NCBI GenBank assembly: GCA_015680685.1
Contig: MNCI01003312.1
Coordinates: 107,160 to 171,159 of the forward strand
From: Gnetum montanum
Taxonomy: Eukaryota; Streptophyta; Gnetopsida; Gnetales; Gnetaceae
Direction: 5' to 3'
DNA length: 64,000 bases
How positions within the stretch are numbered: the first letter of the stretch is position 1; each line of letters opens with the position of its first letter. A program made the position numbers and the translations under genes. Positions 10,763 to 23,880 of the stretch are shown piece after piece. The notes under the pieces are model-generated. The model searched no databases. It worked only from the letters and a program-made list of their open reading frames with translations, and had not been told where the DNA came from.

Positions 10763-13700
10763 AACCCCCAATTAATAATTAAAATTAAAATCAAAGCAAA
10801 TTAAAAGTTCAAATCATCAAGTTACTAGAAGTTACATATGGATTCATAAGGAAAAAGAATAATATCAAAATAAAGAATAGTAATTTAGATTTCTCATGAG
10901 TTTTTGCAAATCAGCCTAAAAACAATCATGAAATACTAGAAGGACAAATGTGGAATCAATGTACTTCATGATCCTAACATATTCCAATGTTTTATCAACA
11001 AAGGCATAGAATCCCTAACGTACTTTATCCATTTGCATATTAGACTAGTAAAAGAATACATGATCTAGAAGAATAGATCAATATTTTTAATGAAGATTTA
11101 GTAAGGCAAATCAAAATTATATTTAATATGTCGAAGAAAAATAAAAAGGTAAAATAGCAAGCAAAGAAAATTAAAGATAATTCAAAGATAACCCTCAATG
11201 CAACATTGATAGAAGAATCAAAGAGGAAATTATTTGATTTAGGAAAAGATATCATACAAAAGAAGTCATATATGGTGATTGGACTAAAAGATTTAATCTA
11301 GAAACTATTTCTTGAAGGTACAAGAAAGGTTAATGTCCAAGTTAAAGAAGCAGTCAAAAGATGAAGCTACCAATGACTTACAAACAAATAGAGATCAATA
11401 CTTCAAGGAAAGCAACTAAATCTGAAAAAAAAATCATGAGTCAAATCGTCAAAGTGTTGTTAATCTATTGTTATCATATACTGATGATGAAGAGAAATAT
11501 GTTTATAAGTCATATATGTTTGACTCATTAACCTAATATCCCAATGATAAATTATTCTTCATCTTTATAGAAGTTTATATATGAAGAAAATCAACCTTGA
11601 TACTAAGTATATTTCTAAGAAAGATTCCTCATATGTATTTTTAAATGTCTATTTCATGTGTAAATAATGTTTCATAATCCAAAAATTCAAGGAAAAACAT
11701 ATACACACATATTAATAATCTTTGATGTTACGATATATGTCTATTTCATATGTATGACTATAAATTTACAGGTATCTTCTATGCAATTCCTTATGAGTAA
11801 AGGAAAGATGTTAAATGAATCCATTTACTTGTCGGGCCAACACAAGTTTCTAATCATTACATGTCTAATGAAGAAAGACACTGCCTTCAAAATTATGTAC
11901 ATCAAAAATAGGTCACTTGAAATATTATTTAAGATTAAATGGGAGTGTTGAGAGGCTAATCCTAGAACACCTATAATAAACCAATCTTAAAGAGTCTTTC
12001 ATGCAACATTTGATATAGAACAAACAAACTTGACTATTCATAAAATGGATACAATGTTTCAAGAACCATAAGAACTATTCATGAGCATAATAAGAAGAAA
12101 CAGAAAAAGATGTGAAAACACAAAAGAGTGAATAAAGAGAATGTGTATACATAAATAATAAAAATAGCCATGAAAGTAATATCCTGCCCTCCTAAATGAG
12201 TAGAATGAAGTAACTCAAGGCTAGATCACACACTCATGATGAAGACTGTAAAGAAAATAAGCCTATAGGAGATTAGATAAAGGAAGGTCAGTGTATAGGA
12301 GAGACTAGATGACAAAATAAGCCTACAAAAGAGTATAAGACAACATAATGTTGGAATTTTTCATTTAAAAACAAAGATGAAGAAAGCATCTAACCTAGAT
12401 AATGGTAGATGAAGAACAAAACATATAGATGGGTGATTATATGATTAATCTATTTTTGAAGAATATCACTAAAAAATGTAGAGAGTCCCAACCCAAAAGT
12501 TGAAGGAGTCAACAAGAATCCTAAAAGGAAGGAATAAAAAATGTCATCCAACTTGTGGGATTGAGATTAAAAGTTCTCAAACAAAGTACTGAAGTTGAAA
12601 GTTGAAGTATATAGGAGATACAATAGTGATGAATGCATAAAGTTATTGAAAACAATTCATGAAGGAAGTGGATTAAACCCATTAAATTTAAATGAAAAAA
12701 AGTTAATTCATCGGTACATAATAGATTAAATGAAATGTGTAACACTTGCTTAAATAGCCAAAATAAATTGCATTACAAGTTGGAAAAATCAAACATCAAT
12801 ATGAAAGTCATGATTATACATTTTTCACATCATCGTCAAGAATTTACATTATAGATATTGTGCTATCATATCATACATACAAGATCATTACAACTACAAA
12901 TATACTACAACTACAAAAATAAAATAACTAATTCCATCATTATGAATCTTCACTGAACATCATCCATGACTTCACTGTCCCATCCTCCTACTTTTAAAAT
13001 TTCACACCTACATCTACATACATGCATATCTAGGAAGAGTCAATGCTCTCCAACCATAGCATAAATGCAACCTTGAAACCCACAAAATAGGTACCAAATG
13101 AAAAGGGACCACCATTGTAAGACATTAACAACATGATATCTAAAAGAAAATTAACAAGGAATACTTAACAAATATACACAAATATCTAGTTGAATTTTAA
13201 ACTAAATATTGGTTACAATATCCAACAATCTGAAAGCGTTGAGATCTCAAACTCAACTTTGAGGACATTAGCTATAGCCTAGTCATAACTAGTACTTAAC
13301 TTTAAAGTCTCACATCCTAATTTATTTAACCAATAATTGAAAACAAACTACTAACTAGAGAACCTACTAACTATGGTTTTAAGCTAGGAATTTTCCATAT
13401 GAATTTGTCCTATTCCTATGAATCACTAGTCAAAATCCCATCCCAAGAATGTATTAGAGATAAGACCTCGACTTCCAGCATTCACATAAGGGCTACACAC
13501 AAACCAACTCATAATGTTTCTAGTGCAGCCTCATCATTTAGCCCATACTTTACCAAGACTAACTCAATATTCCTACCACATTCATGATTGTTAATGATGT
13601 TTGACCCTTTTTCTTTGTTGTCGAAGAAAATGTATTTCATTGAACAAATTGATGCAACAATGTCAAAAGCCAACATAATTCACCAAAATAAGGCTCTAAT

Positions 13701-15629
13701 CAAAGGTAAAACATGAATCTAAAAAAATCCAATCAAGGAAAATAAATTCACAATATAATTTGAAAGCTTCAACAATGTAGAAATTGAATGAAAAAATATA
13801 AAGAAAAATGTAAAAAATTCAAAATTACAATAAAATCTAGTTTCCCTACTTTTTCATGGATCCAATGCAACAAGAAGTTAACAATAAGACCTTACATTAA
13901 ACCTCCACATAGTAGGGCAAAAGCTCTAATATGTTAAACACCTTCAACATAATGAACATAAACTCAACAATCGATAAATTTGATGGTAAAGGATATTGAG
14001 GCTATGCATTTGTAGGACAAAATTGAATTATCAATAGTAAATGTTTCATAACTAATAGATGGCTCACATGATCCTAAGGATTAATTCACATCATTATCTT
14101 GGGCTTTGTAAATCTATACCATTAGATTGACTCTTTATCAATGGTTGATAATGGACTAGTCATAGCAAGATTCTAGAAGGTTTCTATCAATAAAAAATAA
14201 TAATTTCCTGTTTTAGACCATCAACTAAAGACAAAATAAAGAACAAAGAAAATATTTTTCATCATCTTGATTATCATCAAAGGGGTCCATTGTCCAATCA
14301 ACATATCCTTATCATAAGGTACTACGGTTAGTTATAGTAAAAATGAAATAATAAGCATCAATATCAAAGATAATCATTTCATATATAAAGTACTAGCTAC
14401 ATTAAATAGATACTTTATCATTTACAAAGTTTCACTTGCAAATGAAAAACATGGTAAATAAGGTTATCAACATGGTCAAATTTCGAATATGATTCATAAA
14501 GACATATTAATAAACTAAACATATAAAAGAAAATAAAAATCATCACAAGGAGTAGGCACAAGTGTAAATCCTTAAGTGTGACAAAATATATAAACCTATG
14601 GTATGTATAACTATTAGTATTATATTGGCAAGAATAATATTTACATCATCGTTATTGATCAACAAACCATATATGAATAAGAATCAAACATAATAAATAC
14701 ACAAAAGAAATAAGAAATAAATAGAAGCAAAACACAAATCTATCTTGAAAAACCTCATTCTAAACCCTCATCACAACTAGCCCCTATATCCTTGGCAACA
14801 CAACTACAAACTAGTATATCAAAGAGATTATAAAAGTAAGGGAAAGAATTAAAACTAAAACTAAGATTTTACTTGTCCATTGAGATTGTTTTAGATCTCT
14901 TGGACAAAGAAATTTCAAAATTCCTTTTTAAGAAATATTTTAGATCTATCGAACATAGCAATTTACCATAATCGAACCTATGACTTAGGATTTTCAGGCT
15001 AGCACTCTTACCACTAAGGTAACATCTCAATTTCCTTCAAAAATTCTTATAGATGTATTTATACTATCAAGTGAACATAGCCAATTTATTAATAATAAAA
15101 TTGAAAGTGTAAATAAGAAAACATTTACAAATGCTTCTCTACAGGTAAATTATGCAGTTAAATCATTAATCAGTACAATCTATAACATGATAACTAAAGC
15201 AATAAAGTTATAAAAAGCATAATGATTGTAACTGTAGTTAAATTATGATAACTTGTAGAATAACTTATGCAAATAGTAATTTATTCTCAACTTATTCATA
15301 ATTCTTTCTCATTAAGGTCAATTTGTTGTGAAGTTCAATCTAGACCTTAAATGGCATTAGCTTTTATGACACGAACAACTATACATTTGATAAATACTGA
15401 CTTTCTCATTATATTGATAGATATTAACTTTGTCATAATATGAACATACTATCAAGGCTCTCTTCTATCGTAATCTTTCTCATAAGTTTTTTTTTTTTAT
15501 CTATCTACTTTTAAATACAATGGTACCATGTCTCAATATACTTTGTTCTACTCTGAAGAGTGGGGCTATTGGATATGGAAATTACAATTTTGTTATCATA
15601 TTCTTCTCATTGATTCCAATAACCACATG
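10763..15629. other. AT-rich region without a recognisable gene
   Basis: About 4.9 kb with only short frames (the longest, 11667-11951 +, 94 codons, has no recognisable motif). No LTR ends, no domain I can name. One minus-strand SINE relic is at 14970-15033. The composition and the copia RT relic immediately to the right suggest old transposon sequence, but I cannot support a specific element. Confidence 0.5.
14970..15033 (-). mobile_element. tRNA-like SINE head, family 1
   Basis: Read on the minus strand: GAGATGTTACCTTAGTGGTA (A box) and, 29 bases later, GTCATAGGTTCGATTATG (B box). The head matches GAGGTGTTAGTCTAGTGATA at 39655. No clear tail. Confidence 0.5.
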
Positions 15630-16660
15630 GTCATGTAAATAAGATGAGTTATTTTTTGTAATAAAATACCAAAGTTTATAGTACCACAAAAGATGTCAAA
15701 AAGCTTGTTTCACAGTAATCTAGTGTTGTTTACCTAGATTAGGTATATACCTACTAAGTTTTTCCACAATGTATGCAATACCAAGGGTACTACCAATCAT
15801 TTCATACATCAAATTGCTACTAGCATTATCATATGGAATTTTTGTCATAAGTTTCTTCTCTTCATTTATCTTTAGATATTATTCAACTGAAAATTTAATC
15901 TCAATTTCATAATATATTACCACAAGCTTTCAATCTTATAAATTATATCTTTTAAATATATTTTTTAACATATGCAAATTGTCCAACCTAAAATATTTTA
16001 TTAATCTTATTCTTTTGATTTTCATGCCTAAAATCCTTTAACAACACTAAGATCTTTCATCTTAAAGAGGGGAAAATAAAGTTTTAAAAACCTAATTTCA
16101 TTCATGTAATTTCTTGCTATTAATATGTCATCAACATATATCAACAAGATTAAAAAATTTTCATTTTTACTTTTATCCATAAACATGAATCTTCTAGACT
16201 TTTAATGAAGCCAAGATTTACTATGTGTTCATTGAATATTTTGTTCCACATTGTTAATACTTGTTTAAACCCATACAATAATTTTAACAATCAACAAATT
16301 ATATATTCTTTTCCTTTCTCATCAAACCCTTTAGGTTGTAGCATATATATTTTATCCTCAAGATCACCATTGAAGAAAGTAGTTTTAATATTCATGGGTT
16401 TAACTTTTAAATCATAAGCTACTACTGTTAGTAGCAACAATCTACTAGAAGTTAATTTTATCAAAAGGGAGAAAAATTTATCATAATTATTTTGCAAATA
16501 TCTTGTAGCCACATGACATGCTTTACACTTGTCACTAGATTTAATTTCGAGTACCAACTTACATCCTATTGGTTTCATACATGATAGTAATTCAACCAAA
16601 TCCTAGAGATGAACACATTTCATCTTATATATGCAACTCAGCCTTCATAATTAGAATTTG
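15630..16660 (-). pseudogene. Ty1/copia pol relic: reverse transcriptase
   Basis: Read on the minus strand. From about 16600 downward: KPIGCKLVLEIK, then LKVKPMNIKTTFFNGDLEDK and IYMLQPKGFDEKGKEYIIC, which is the copia RT 'DVKTAFLNGDLEEEIYM.QP.GF' region. Near 16108-16140 is LIYVDDILIASKKL, the YVDD catalytic box. At about 15720-15780 comes LSRYIPNLGKQH, the segment leading to copia RNase H. Many stops and shifts. The gag-only gypsy element at 16742 begins just upstream of its 5' part, so the copia copy was probably broken by that insertion. Confidence 0.85.
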
Positions 16661-16741
16661 ATCTTCAAAACAAGTGGATAACTCCTTCATGATACCATCC
16701 TTGTTTCTAAGATTTTCAAATATCTCTTCTAGGATAGTATG

Positions 16742-17767
16742 TGATGAGCAGCAAGTACTCTTTATGCCCAACCATACAAATCACAAGTGTTCATGCATGA
16801 TCTGGTCAAATTCCATGGATGGGACTAGTTATACATCTAGATTGTTAAGCATTGATTGGAGTTCATTGTCTTTCCACTTGAACTAGTGGTAGCTTTGTCA
16901 CGTACAGTTTAGTCCAAAGTGAGGCATATGATTGTTGATGTTGTTTCAACTTTATGCTACTTCTACGATAATAGAGAAATTAATTATTTAATCTAATTAA
17001 CAGCAAAAAGTAAATTCTAAACTAGCCTACAAGTGATGAGTGTCCATTTCCAGCTTGCCATACACATCCTGAACCCACGTATCCACTACTAGGATTACCA
17101 AGCACTATGCTACTAGGCAAACCAAGCTATTAACGTTGTTGGGATTACCAAGTGAATACGTGTTTACACTTGAAACTAGTCACACTCATTCCACCAATTA
17201 ATTAATGTGATGGAAATGTAAATATTAACTAAGTACATGAAAAGTAGATATTAACTAAGTACATGAAAAGTAAAATTGCAAGGAAAGTAAATTTAATTTA
17301 AGTTAAAGTGCTGCAATGAATAAGAATCAATCTCAATCTTATTGCCATTCATGGAATGTGTTCAAGTACATTGCCGCTCGAACAAGATGTTGTACAACTA
17401 ACTCAGATCCACATTGTGGGCACTCACTAACTGTTGTCTAAGTCTATGGAATAAAACTGCAAGGGTTTGACTACTCTCTTAATAAAAGAATGTTAAATAC
17501 ACAATGGGAGCACATGTTTTTATAAGTGAAAACACACACTACATCGACGTGTATGCATCAACACATCAACACATGTGTCAATGAGATCGCATCGACGCAT
17601 ACACGTCGACAAGGCTACGTCAACGCATACTCATTGACACAACTATGATATCGTATCTAAGATGTAGCAGCTAACTGAGATGCACCGACATGGATGCTAC
17701 AATGCGAATGCCATGTAACATCTACAACATAGCATCTACGTTATCTCAACCAACTAATGCTTCATCA
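16742..17767 (-). repeat. 3' LTR of the gag-only element
   Basis: Minus-strand start TGATGAAGCATTAGTTGG at 17767. The U3 (about 17530-17660) carries CATCGACG, CATACACGTCGAC and CATCAACACATG repeats, in part palindromic. TATA-like TTATAAAAAC near 17520. The end reads ...GCTGCTCATCA at 16742. Partner of 22485-23419. Confidence 0.85.
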
Positions 17768-17899
17768 TACCCTCACAACTGACTAAAAACTCATCCTCAA
17801 GTTAATAGGATAGGATTAAATATTTCTTTATAAAAATTTGGGAAAGTATGGGATTATTAACTAATGCTAATTACTAACTAACTCTCAGTCCCACATTGT

Positions 17900-18260
17900 A
17901 AAATTTTATTCGAATTGATGCATAAAAAATGATAAAAAGACTGGATAGACATTGAAGATTACAAAATTTGGAGAGGTCTTCAAAAATCTGTAGAAGATTA
18001 TTCTTCTTGTTACCACTAACAGTGGAAGACTTCCAACCTTGATTGTTATGTTGATGCTTCTTTGGTTATGCAGAACATTGTTGAAGGATGGACTGAAATT
18101 TCTTCTCATCGTCCCATGGATCAAGCAATCATGTGATGTTTGAGTCGTTATCCTGTATGTGCTACTATTTGTCCATGGGCATATCCTCTATGGTCCCTCT
18201 CTTGGCTTCATTTCTGTGCCTGGCAAAAGACCTTCTTCCTTAGGCATCCCTTTTAGCATC
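17900..18260 (-). pseudogene. Remnant of the aORF C-terminal part
   Basis: Minus-strand reading gives CPW (near 18170), then WDDEKKFQSILQQC (about 18117-18075) and the following KKHQHNNQGWKSS. This aligns with CPWKVP, LWIEEEKL and ALLQQYQS in the better preserved copy at 53854-54291. Sequence after it (to 17890) also aligns between the two copies. Frameshifted, not functional. Confidence 0.45.
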
Positions 18261-18769
18261 ACCTATAGTCAACAAAGGATCAACATTAGTTTTGGTAAAT
18301 TTTCCTTGATAATTAGCCCTTTTGGATCCCTTAGTTTACGTTTAAGCACAACATGATGACAGCATACTATGCCCAAGCCTATGAGGTAACTAAAATCATT
18401 AAGTTATTCACCTTATTTTGGTCAATTACTATTAGTTACCACAATGTTCGAAAATAGGATGTTGGAAAAATTTCAAAGCAAGCATTCCTAGCCCACATGA
18501 CTAATAAGCGTAATTCTAGAAGCACACAAGTTTTTAAATAATTAAAACCAAAGGTCCGATGCACAACATGGCCAAGAAAAAAAAATTTTATTTTTTTTTT
18601 TTTTTTGAATTTGAAGAATATGGAAATAGAAAAAAGAAAAGTAAGAAAATTAATGAAAACTGATGAGAAGTAGTCCCAAAATCATGCATAAATTTAGATA
18701 AATTGTCAACGATGTTCGAGAAGGTGTGAAGATTAGTTCAAAACCATGATCAACAAAATTTATGTAAGT

Positions 18770-18835
18770 AGATCCTTCCCAAAGCAAGCTCCTACCATAA
18801 TGCCCTTGCATAACCATTTCTATAGATGTCTGTGA
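18770..18835 (-). other. Conserved block of the gypsy family (copy 2)
   Basis: Minus-strand reading: GGTTATGCAAGGGCATTATG, then GTAGGAGCTTGCTTTGGG and AAGGATCTACTTACAT. The same block occurs at 3620-3690 (+), 51150-51210 (-) and 54600-54660 (-), always between gag/pol and the 3' LTR. It can be read as ...LLWGGSTY in some copies, so it may be coding or a structural RNA element; undecided. Confidence 0.6.
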
Positions 18836-19867
18836 GCAACCAAGAAGTTAAATGTAGATCATACCTTTATTCCAAACAACAAACAATTGCCTTGGTTGGG
18901 ATGTTGTACAATACCATACAAAACCAAAAGGTGCATGACTACACATAGCTGTGAGGTGAATAATGGAATGAGAAGGGATTACAAAGATAGGGATGTAAGG
19001 TACTTGACCATGTCTGCAATAGGTTCTTGTGTCGAATGTGATTAAATGATCATCATACCTATCCATCCAAGTCCATACCATTAACAATGACCTCCCATTG
19101 ATGTGTTCCTTCTTGCCTACCATCATGAATCCACAACCACCTCAAAGAACAATCATAACTCCAAAAAGAGAAGAAGGAAGGAAGGACCTTAGTTAGAGGG
19201 ATGCCTTCAAGCATGGGTAACATGTCTTTTTAGCCCCATAACTAGTGCTTGTAGCCCATTATTGTGTCTAAGAAGTGTGCTTTGAATTTTCATTATTGTT
19301 GTTGTTGTTGTTGTTCTTTTGATGGGAACCACACCATGAAAAGACTTAACTTCTTATTATTGGTCAACAGTGGAATTATGATATGTTCCTTGAGGAGTCA
19401 TACACGAAGGAAGTCAAGAAGAGAACCCAACAAGTACCCTTGAGGTCACATCCTTTTCCATTCCCACTTGATCTTTTCCCCTTTTCTTCAAGGTGCAATG
19501 ATCATTAATTGATTTTAGTTTCATGAAAGAAAAACCAAATTTCTTTCATGACAAAGGCCTTTTATTCAAAGAACTAGAGGGGTGGATGAGGTGGTCTCAC
19601 TACCTTACACAATTACTTACCCAATCATCTTGATAGCATAGCACAAAAACCCAACACATAGTGTTGACTTCTGCATCATGACTGGTAATATTATTAACAA
19701 AAACATAAAAAACATTTATAAAACATACAAGAAACAACTCAATAAAATAGAAAATTATAAAGAAATGAAAAACATAAGAATCAAAAAATATTGAAAGAAA
19801 TAGGAAACTAATAAAAAATTTTAAAACAAAAAAGTGAAAAGCAATTATTAGTTCTTGATTTAGGATG

Positions 19868-22354
19868 GGGAATCTCCCCCACAACTAAGCGTAAAGGCAG
19901 AACAAGAGCTAATAAGTGGATTGGTTGGTTCCATACATCTTTTAAATAGTTTTGCACTCTTATTTCCAAGCCACTGGGTGTCTTCTAGTTTAGTGGGTAC
20001 TGCATAGACTGATTTTTTCTCACACACTTGTTTCTAAACTTTATAGTGGGTCGATATAGGGGTTGTGTTAATATTTTGAACTTCTAGTCCACAACTGCAC
20101 CCTTTATCATTATTAGTGATGCATGGAGATTTTTGTCTCTACACAATGATAGGTTCATCATTTCCATTCTGTGTTAGAGTGGTGATGGTTATTGGCTTTT
20201 GCGTATGATCAAGAGACATCATTTTTGTGAGGAACGATATTGCACCAGATTGGCCTTGTGTGGATTTTGATGTACTAGTAGGTCTACAATTTTTGTGCTT
20301 GTGTGAGAAAACTGCCCTAAAGAAAGGATGTTTCCGAGGTTGTGGTTGAGATCTACTAGCATTATCATTTCCATGTATGTTCACAACACAAGTAGCATTC
20401 TTTCATTGATGTTATGGTGCTGAACCTTCCTATTTTGTTGGTGGTGACATACAATGGAGAGAAGTATTAAAGTATTGAGGATATGATGGAGGATGAGAGG
20501 CATGAGGTGGTGATCCCATAGAAGATGTGCAAGTTGATGATATTCAGGAGACTGGTAGTAGTGATTTGAGGTAGAGGAAGTAGAATCATTTAGGGAAACA
20601 GGTTGTTGAACATAATATCCGTACATGTTCGGCTAGCAATAAGGGCAATGTTGGTTTCATGATGGCCTCCCCCACAACTGTGGGTTTTGCCATTGGGATT
20701 GATTGTAATTTTGAGACTAATAAGGAGTCCCACTCGAATAGTGCAGTTGGTTGTAGGACTGTCTATAATTACCTTGTGAGTAAGGTAATTTCCTAAGCAT
20801 TTTCTTTTGTACAAACTTGGGATTCAAAGCAAACGCCCCATACTCATGTAGATGTAACATAACTAGGAAATAGCCCTTTGGATGGTCATATAGGCAGATG
20901 TCACATTCATCATTCTCTTCTATGGTTAAGTCTATAGCCTCTTCTTCTACAATCATTTTCCATTTTTGCTAGTAAGTGTTCCTACTTTTTTCTTAGTTCT
21001 TTTTCCTCCTCTTGTTTTGATCATTCAATTCATTTTGCATTATTCTCTCCTCTACAATTTTTACATAAGTTGTAACTTTATCATTCATCAACTCCCACAT
21101 CTTATCTAGCCTTGCTTCAAGCTCATCGATAGACTTTTGTATTGACAAGGTTTGTTGTGAGATCGCCTCATTGAAAGCTACCTCGTTTTCCTCATCATAG
21201 ATATGGACCCTCTTCTTTTAAAGATTTGTATCCCAGTTATATTCCTCTACATTCACTCATTTACATAGCACTCCTTTTGCCACCCACTCGATTAGCCTTT
21301 GTACCTAATGGGCTTTCAATTCGTATAACCAACCTTGGGCATAAATCCCAAGAGTCTCCCTTATTTGATTATGAAGCCCATCTATGATGTGGAAAATTTT
21401 CTCTTTTTGAGAGAAATAATGGCTTGGACATCTATGTAGTAGAGAATAGTATCTATCTAAGGCCACATCCAAGGATTCATGACGTTCTTGCTTCCACCCT
21501 TGGATTTGTTTTCTCATGTTGGACACTCTTGCATAGGTTTGGTATTTTTCATTAAAGAGCTCCAGCATTGTGGACCATTGGTGAATGGAATCCAATTCCA
21601 ATGATCTATACTAGCTTTCAACTTCATCTATTAGTATCCTAGGAAAGAGCTTAAGCTTTTGCAATTCGTGTTCAATGTTTTGCAAAGCACAGGCATCATG
21701 GAAGGCTTGTAAATGATGTTGTGGATCAGAATTATAGCCTCCATTAAATTTAGGAATGTTGTCCATATCAAGTCATTTGATGCAATTGTCTCATTAATGC
21801 CTTTGGGGTATTTGAACTGTCTCCCTAATTTGTGTCAAGCCCCTAGTAGCCAACAAGGGTTCATCTGTACCAAACACGTCATGGTGATAATCTATATCTC
21901 TATTCATCTGATTGTGATGATCTTCTCTATTCTCATTTTGATGTCTTTAATTTTGCCCTTGGGTTTCATTTCTATCTTTATCTTGACCCCATCTATCTCT
22001 ATACCTATGTCCATCTTTGTCAAAACTAGATGTTGAAGAGGAAGAGGAAGATGAAGAACTAGGAGAATTACCATGGCTCCTATATCTCCCCCCATGGTCC
22101 CTTAATCTATCTTTTCTAGGTTTAGAGGAGGTCCTAGGCCTTGATGCCCTCCTTGTTCTAAGACTTTCTCCATCTCCTCTAGGATTTTCTGTACCAGTTG
22201 AACATAGTCCTTACGTGTAGTAAGGATGGAAATGAGCATATGAAACCCCTACTTGAGCTTGTTCACTCCATTTATCTTCATTATAGAACCTACCATGTTT
22301 CCTATGAGTGTTTTCATCATACGATGCATTATTGGTCTTATGTGAAGAAGACAT
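19868..22354 (-). pseudogene. gag of the gag-only element, with stops
   Basis: Starts MSSSHKTNNASYDENTHRKH at 22354. An Arg/Ser-rich N-terminal part (RRASRPRTSSKPRKDRLRD, about 22150) and DEPLLATRGLT follow. The retrotransposon gag core at 21601-21305 has STMLELFNEKYQTYARVSNM, RKQIQGWKQERHESLDVALD and FHIIDGLHNQIRETLGIYAQ. At about 20910 comes a zinc-knuckle-like CDICLYDHPKG, and near 20330 RKHPFFRAVFSHKHK. Several stops and shifts. The knuckle is C-x2-C-x3-H, one residue shorter than the classical form. Family role: capsid protein that packages the element RNA. Homologous to the gags at 55.65-57.62 kb and 59.95-62.4 kb. Confidence 0.8.
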
Positions 22355-22464
22355 GTTTTTAACGTGTGTGACTTAAAATAAAATATTAATATTTTCTAAA
22401 AGATAAATCGTTAATACTTTTACAACGATCGTTTATAATATAACTAATCTAGATAACTAGCATC

Positions 22465-22483
22465 ATCCCTGGCAATGGTGCTA
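22465..22483 (-). promoter_or_regulatory. Primer binding site (tRNA-Asp type)
   Basis: Minus strand TAGCACCATTGCCAGGGAT, one base inside the 5' LTR. Plant tRNA-Asp 3' ends call for TGGCGCCGTTGCCGGGG; this copy matches with transition changes. The better preserved site at 57743-57761 supports the assignment. Confidence 0.75.
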
Positions 22484-22484
22484 A

Positions 22485-23419
22485 TGATGAGCAGCAAGGA
22501 CCCCCTACGCCCAACCATACAACTCACAAGCATTCATACTCAATCCGGTCAAATTTCGTGGATGGGACTAGTTGTGCTTCTAGATCGTTAAGAATTGCTC
22601 ATAGTTCACTATCTTCCCACTTAAACTAGTAGTAGCTTTGTCACGTATAGTTTAGTCCAAAGTGAGACATATGATTGTTGATGTTGTTTCGACTTTATGC
22701 TACTCCTAACAATAATAGATAAATTAATTATTTAATCTAATTAACAATGGAAAGTAAAGTATAAACTCGCCTAACTCGCCTACGAGTGATTAGTGTCCAT
22801 TCCAAGCTTGTCATACACATCAGAACCCACGTATCCACTACTGGGATTACCAAGCGCTATGCTACTAGGCAAACCAAGTAATAACGCTGCTAGGATTACC
22901 AAGCAAATATGTGTTTACATCCAAAACTGGTCGTGCTCATTCCACTAATTGATTAATGTGCATGGAAATGTGAATAGTAACTAAGTACATGAAAAGTAAA
23001 GTTGCAAGGAAAATAAATTTAATCTAAGTCAAAGTGTTGCAATGCATAAGAATCAATCTCGATCTTATTGTTGTTCATGGAATGTGTCCATGTACATTGC
23101 CACTCAAATAAGACATCGTACAACTAACTCAGATCCACAATGCGGGCACTCACTAATTGTTCTCTAAGACTACAAAATAAAACTGCAAGGGTTCAGCTAC
23201 TCTATTGACAAAAGAATGTCAAATACATTATAGGAGCACGTGTATTTATAGGTGAAAACACACACTGCGTCGAGGCATATGCGTCAATGCATGCGTGGAC
23301 AGGATTGCATCAACAGGGTTGCATCGACATGTACCCATCAACACAACTACGATATCACATCTACAACATACAAATGCAATGTAGCATCTACGATATCTTA
23401 ACCAACTAATGCTTCATTA
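22485..23419 (-). repeat. 5' LTR of the gag-only element
   Basis: Partner of 16742-17767. TATA-like CCTATAAATACACG near 23240. The U3 at 23270-23345 has GCGTCGAGGC, GCATGCG and CATCGACATG repeats. Outer end reads TAATGAAG (mutated from TGATGAAG) and is followed by the TSD GTATG. Confidence 0.85.
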
Positions 23420-23424
23420 GTATG

Positions 23425-23880
23425 TTTATTATTTAGTTAAAATATTAATAATGGATACATTCTTACCTTCATTTCCACTAATAACATATTCACTTCTAGT
23501 AAAAGTATTGCATATGGAACATTAGTTTTGATATTGAAATCATCCAATAAGAATTATTTTTTAAATATTTTAATTTTCTTCTAACATTCCTAATCAAGAC
23601 TTGAACTCTAACTTCAATTCTCTTCGAACATTACTAATGAAGACTTGAACCCTAACTAACACATCCATAGAGTCCAATAGGTTGTACAATTTTTCAAAAT
23701 GTATCTGCTCAAATCTCCAAAGTTCAAAAAATAAGGTAAATAGAAAATATTTCCTATTAAAGTTTTTTTAACAAGTAAAATGAGATTGTATTTATAAATT
23801 AAGATTTGGAATACAATGTGATTATTCTTGGAATATCAAACCAAAATGATAGAATTTTGCTTATCAAGGAATTAGTATAA
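23425..23880. other. Flank of the gag-only element; nothing recognised
   Basis: AT-rich, no domain seen. It may be the 5' continuation of the broken copia copy at 15.6-16.7 kb, but I could not confirm that from translation. It holds an imperfect direct repeat (AAGACTTGAACYCTAACT at about 23603 and 23641). Confidence 0.4.

Larger units (their letters stand above)
16742..23419 (-). mobile_element. Complete gag-only (pol-less) gypsy-type LTR element, TSD GTATG
   Basis: Two LTRs (16742-17767 and 22485-23419) flank a 4.7-kb internal region. The 5-bp direct repeat GTATG stands at 16737-16741 and 23420-23424, which fixes both ends. The 5' LTR is the right one. Order on the minus strand: LTR, tRNA-Asp-type PBS (22465-22483), gag (22354 to about 19868), purine-rich GGGGGAGATTCCCC (19867-19880), a conserved block near 18.8 kb, a shortened aORF remnant (about 18250-17900), purine tract GTGAGGGTA, LTR. 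I searched for RT, RNase H, integrase and protease motifs and saw none, so it matches the group described as TR-GAG (terminal-repeat with gag). The LTRs differ by eye more than those of the copy at 52.8 kb, so it is older. Confidence 0.85.

Noticed and set aside
11667-11951. 94-codon frame as a host gene
   Set aside because: No domain, no start context or splice pattern, in decayed AT-rich sequence.
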